In this document: in pieces, positions 59,579 to 64,000 of the stretch
How the letters are laid out: each line of letters starts with the position of its first letter
How positions within the stretch are numbered: the stretch's first letter is position 1
Assembly (NCBI GenBank): GCA_013176395.1
Contig: JABMLP010000005.1
Location: 1,550,001 to 1,614,000 of the forward strand
Source: Venturia oleaginea
Taxonomy: Eukaryota > Ascomycota > Dothideomycetes > Venturiales > Venturiaceae
Reading direction: 5' to 3'
Length of the DNA stretch: 64,000 nucleotides
Notes under the pieces: generated by a model
Told to the model about the DNA's origin: nothing
The model's input: the letters and a program-made list of their open reading frames with translations, nothing else
Database searches by the model: none
Translations under genes and position numbers: made by a program

Positions 59579-62500
59579 GTGCATCGTCGCGCACGAGGGT
59601 CTGAAGTAGATGTACATGGCGAAGACATTACAAAGCTACCAGGCATAAGAGAAATCAAAGCAGCAAAGGATAGGATGGAAAGTACACCCTTCTTGATAGA
59701 TACCTTGATCAATGGAACTTCTTTCACCGAATCCTTCTTTGATAACGGCTGCCTCCCTTATGCTGCTTTCAGCGAGAAGAGTGTCCAAACACATCGTCTA
59801 CCGCGCATCCCAATTGACACCAAACAATTGGCACTGGCTAAAGAGAGCCACGAGAACGGAGAAGACCTCCGTATTACGCACACGACCTACGCTACGATCG
59901 ACATTGATGGTCGAGCAGAGCGAGTCTATGGGTATATAGTGAAAGGATTGAGCTTCCCTATTATCCTAGGCAAGGCATGGGCAGAGAGAAACTGGGTGCG
60001 ATATATAGCAGCTAAGAGAAAGCTGCTTATTGGTCAAGGGTCCCAGCGCATCACGGTAAGAGAAAAGGGGTGGCTAGAACAGAACACCAAAGCGCGAGAC
60101 CGGCTCGCTCACGTGCGGGCGGCTTGTCTAGTGTCAGGATCTGTATTTGCAGCTATTGTTGGAAGGGCCCAGCGACGGTTGAGAAGAGATGGACCGGATG
60201 GTACACAAGTGCTGGCTATCTCGATGTCGGATATCAACAAGGCCCTAAGCAAGTTAGCAGAAAGAAAACAGAGAAAGACTGAGGAAGAAATCCGACAAGA
60301 GATACCAGAAGAAATAGCAGAGCATGCTGATGCCTTTCTCGACGACGAAGACGGAGAGATCGCGCCCCATCAAGAGGGTCGCGATCACGTTATCGAATTG
60401 ATACGAGATGAACAAGGTCGCGAGGCAGAAGTTTCTTGGGGCCCATTATACGGCATGTCGAGGGAAGAGCTATTAGTCCTACGAAAAACACTTTCGGACT
60501 ATATGGACAAGGGCTGGATACGCGCCAGCAACTCACCAGCGGCAGCCCCAGTCTTATTTGTAAGGAAACCAGGTGGAGGCATTCGGATGTGTGTAGACTA
60601 TCGGGCACTGAATCGAATCACTCGATCGGACCGCTACCCATTGCCACTAATCCGAGAAACCCTACGAAATCTAGCAACAGCGCGTTGGTACACCAAACTT
60701 GACGTCAGAGCGGCATTTCATCGGCTCCGCATCAAGCACGGCGATGAGTGGAAAACGGCTTTTCGCACTCGATTTGGACTATTCGAATGGCTAGTTACCC
60801 CCTTCGGACTAGCTGGCGCACCCGCGAGCTTTCAACGATACATCAACGGAGTCCTACGGGAATCCCTAGATATCTGCTGTTCAGCCTACATGGACGATGT
60901 CTTGATATGAAGCGACGGCGACTATCTGGATCACATGGTTAAGGTTAACCAAATTCTTGCCAAGCTCAAGACTGCTGGACTTCGGCTAGACTTAAGCAAG
61001 TGCGAGTTTGCTGTTCAGGAGGTCAAATATCTGGGGTTCATTATCACTGCAGGAGAAGGGATCAAAGTCGACCCAAAGAAAGTTGCCGCGATTAAAGAAT
61101 GGGAGGCTCCAGTCAATGTCACAGGCGTACGCTCCTTCCTAGGCTTTGCAAATTTCTACCGAGACTTCATCGACAACTTCTTAGAGCTCTCCGACCCCTT
61201 AATCAAGTTAACACGGAAGGCCGTCGCTTTTGTCTGGAACAAAGAACATGAGAACGCCTTTCAAGTCTTGAAGGAGCTATTCATCTCCGCCCCAATACTG
61301 GCTCACTGGAATCCAGACCTGGATACGATACTCGAGTGCGACTGCTCTGGCTACGCGCTGGGAGGCACGTTGTCGCAGAAGGATATGAAAGGAAAACTAC
61401 GACCAGTAGCATACTTCTCCCGCAAGCTCACTGCGGCTGAATGTAACTACGAGATCCACGATAAAGAATTACTGGCAGTAATCAAGTCCATTGAACACTG
61501 GAGAGGAGAACTACGCAGTGTTGCAGCACCTTTCAAAGTCCTTACCGATCACAAGAATCTCCGCTACTTTATGACAGCGCAGCGTTTGTCAGAGAGACAA
61601 GCAAGATGGTTGCTAATTCTATCTGAGTACCAATTCCAGCTGGAATTTCGCGCCGGAAAACTAGCGCAAAGACCAGACGCACTATCAAGAAGACATCAAG
61701 ATATGCCACATGACAAGAACGACGAGAGACTACAAGGGCGAGTGGCCCAGTTTGTTACGGATACTGTCACGTGAGCGTGTACAGGATTATATTTGATGCA
61801 TTCGTATGCATTTGGATTCCTAAGTGCATACCATCATGTCTTCTTATGATTGGATGATTGTTACACGGTGTTGAAGGATCACGTGGTTGATCATTCTTGG
61901 CAAGGTAAGCAGAATGAACGTTTGTGTTCATTCCGCTCAGGCTGTTCATCATGATCGGGATGATCATAATGAACGGAGGATTTTCATAGAGATGGGATCT
62001 CTATATAAAGGACGAGACACTGCTCTCTCAGTATCTCGTATCTTCACTCTCATAGTTACTTCGCTATTGCTTTAGTTACTTAGCACAATTCACGACTCTT
62101 ATATCTCACAAACTTCGCTACACTTGTTTGATACGGTATTGTCGCCCCAGGATTACTTGAACCTCACTGTACGGAATAGCCAATTCCAGCTATATTACTT
62201 GAGCCATAGCCTCTGCGTAACACAGTTGATCAAGGACGAATGGCTTCCTCCTCTTTCCGAGAGGACGACCGAAACAATCGCAATACAAGCTCTTATCTGC
62301 CCAGTCAATACACCGAATACATCCAATAGTACATGGGACGTTATACGGGAGCCCCAGCAACATACTGAACTGGACGGTCGACACCAGCTGACTGCCAAAA
62401 CGGTCAACACCGGTCCACTACTAGGTACGGTCAAAGCCGGTCAGTTGCAAAAGGATGCGATCTTTTCGAGAAACCAGAGTTACAACTTCTCTGGGATCGC

Positions 62501-64000
62501 GCAATAGCAGAGGACCAATCCTACGAAGCTATTCATACGGCTATAGTTACTGGCGAACGTTCCTTTCCTCCAGAGCTCAAGTTGTCGGTACAGCTACCCG
62601 AATGCGAAGTAGACGACCACGGCGCGGTCACGAGAAGAGGGATCCTATGGGTACCAGATTGGGAACCGCTGCGAACAACGCTGGTCCAACAAACTCACGA
62701 TTCCCATGTTACTGGACACCCAGGGAGAGATAGCACGCTTGCGATTCTATCCAGAAGTTTCTTTTGGCCCCAACAATATAAGACAGTCCGGCAGTTTGTA
62801 CGTAATTGCGACGTATGTGGGAGAACAGGAATATGGCGTGATAAGAAGCGAGGTCTTCTGAAACCACTTCCAATCCCGGCCCGCTTCCACAGCGAGCTAT
62901 CAATCGATTTCATGACTGATTTGCCCGCGGAGGAAAACGGCCCAAAATACCTCATGGTTATCACAGATCGCCTCCTCAAAAGTGTTACGTTGGAGGCTAT
63001 GACTACAATGAGCGCCAAAGAGTGCGCGAAAAGGTTCTTACAATGCCACTATCGCTACCACGGATTTCCCATGGCATTGACGTCGGACAGAGGCAGCAAT
63101 TGGACAGGTCGTTTTTGGAGGAAGCTTTGCGAACTTACAAAGATTGAGCAGAGACTCTCTACAGCCTTTCATCCACAGACTGATGGCGCGACCGAGCGCA
63201 TGAACCAGGAAGTTCTACGCTATCTCCGCGCCTTCATCGCATACTCCCAACTAGACTGGCCAACGCTACTACCTACGGCTATGTTAGCACTGAACAATCG
63301 TGACTCTTCAGTCACAGGGATGAGTCCATTCTATCTAACCCATGGCTACCATGCGGAACCAATCCAGAAAGTACAACGAATCTCACCCAGTAACTCACCA
63401 ACAGCCGATGCCGAGACCTTTGTGCAACGAATAGAAGAGGCACAAGAATATGCACAGGCAGCGATGGCCTGGTCCCAGCAGAAGATGGAGAACGACGCCA
63501 ACAGGTCACGTCAAGCTGCCGAAACGTTAAAAAAGGGCGACAAAGTCTGGTTGAACCTTAGGAATATCAATACTCCTCAGCTATCAAAGAAACTGTCGTG
63601 GACGCAAGCCAAATACACTGTCGAGAACCAGATCTCCCCGATGGTATACGAGCTGGCTGACCTGCCAAGTGGTATCCATAACTGTTTCCACGTTGACCTA
63701 CTCCGCCGAGCCGCAACCGACACACTGCCCTCACAAGAATCCGATGATACCCAGCCGCCACCATTAGTGCCTCAAACCGAAGAAACAGAGGCTGAGTTTG
63801 AAGTAGAACGTATACTTCGCGCAGAGAAGAAACGGGTTGGGCGAGGCTGGGTTCGTCAGTTATTAATCAAATGGAAAGGCTATGCAGATCCCGATTGGCA
63901 GCCACGTTCATTATTTACAGAAGTCGAGGACTTAGACCGCTTCGAGGCAAAGTATGGCAAGGGCGACGGTGTCGGCGAAGATATAGGAGCTCAAACAGGG
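59579..64000 (+). pseudogene. Disrupted Pol of family C copy 2
   Basis: Follows the intact Pol of 34844-38920 up to YMDDVLI, where TGG (Trp) is TGA at 60908-60910. Homology resumes in the same frame through RNase H to GRVAQ, where a solo LTR with CAGTT duplications interrupts. Beyond it the frame shifts by a one-base deletion near 62396 (TGCCAAAACGG against TGCTGAAAACGG). Integrase and chromodomain homology then continue to the window end (IKWKGYADPDWQP). Confidence 0.93.
61753..62222 (+). repeat. Complete solo LTR, Copia-type, in family C pol
   Basis: 470 bp with TGTTACGGATAC and CTCTGCGTAACA ends, flanked by CAGTT (61748-61752 and 62223-62227). It contains a TATA box CTATATAAAG at 62001-62010. 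No internal sequence. Assignment to Copia is by its long U3/R appearance only; a truncated relative lies at 6311-6473. Confidence 0.88.

Larger units (their letters stand above)
58266..64000 (+). mobile_element. Gypsy family C copy 2 (C'), disabled, 3' end outside window
   Basis: Same family as 34654-40233 in opposite orientation: 178-bp 5' LTR, intact gag, pol with a nonsense codon (60908-60910), a 470-bp solo LTR insertion (61753-62222) and a one-base deletion near 62396. The window ends inside the Pol C-terminus. Confidence 0.95.

Noticed and set aside
59579..64000. Systematic RIP (CpA to TpA) as the cause of the C' defects.
   Set aside because: The nonsense change TGG to TGA is not in a CpA context, and gag is unmutated; only a few scattered transitions are seen. 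One stop in the pogo remnant (CAG to TAG) would fit RIP but is not enough.
1..64000. CRISPR arrays, operons or telomeric repeats.
   Set aside because: No regularly spaced repeats with unique spacers and no TTAGGG arrays; gene structure is eukaryotic.

Overview
This window is a transposon-rich stretch of a filamentous ascomycete (Pezizomycotina) nuclear genome. The evidence is short 48-99 nt introns with GT...AG ends and CTAAC/CTGAC-like branch sites, fungal host genes (Dsk2/ubiquilin, cutinase, RPC11, SF3b5, a TAP-like peptidase), and chromodomain Ty3/Gypsy, Copia, Tad-like LINE and pogo-like elements typical of these fungi. Class (for example Dothideomycetes or Leotiomycetes) cannot be fixed from the sequence alone.

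Layout. 1-6473: nearly complete Gypsy element of family A on the + strand, its 3' LTR, a sliver of another family-A pol, an inverted family-A LTR and a Copia-type LTR remnant. 6474-7667: dead pogo-like transposase (minus) interrupted by a 467-bp non-LTR/SINE-like insertion with a 15-bp target duplication. 7843-16646: first host gene island: Dsk2 (minus), a quinone oxidoreductase (+, 3 exons), a long stretch without recognisable genes, a cutinase (+, 3 exons) and a small IFI6/ISG12-like gene (minus). 16656-28320: repeat graveyard with a 144-bp tandem foldback repeat, solo LTRs, a second SINE-like copy, and broken Gypsy families D, E, A2 and T plus a broken Copia. 28321-34506: intact family-A element B (minus) nested in pol of relative T. 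34654-40233: intact family-C Gypsy (minus). 40234-44760: family-D gag and LTR remnant, an intact 1820-bp pogo-like transposon and a dead LINE. 45315-53593: second host island (peptidase, RPC11, ankyrin protein, SF3b5, two conserved or hypothetical proteins, a histidine phosphatase). 53870-56261: two 174/175-bp palindrome-ended elements on either side of a mosaic pogo copy. 57248-57685: small secreted repeat precursor with Kex2-type KR sites. 58266-64000: second family-C element (+), disabled by a nonsense codon, a frameshift and a solo LTR insertion, and running off the window.

How parts work together. Families A and C encode Gag and a Pol with protease, RT, RNase H, integrase and chromodomain. 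Pol lies in the -1 frame of Gag in both. In both, the sequence at the 5' LTR/leader boundary is complementary over 11 nt to a site inside the LTR downstream of a TATA-like box, the arrangement used for self-primed reverse transcription in the Tf1/sushi group. The two families form large inverted pairs (A/B and C/C'). Host genes appear ordinary apart from the Kex2-type repeat precursor, the best candidate here for undescribed biology, and the fungal IFI6-like gene.
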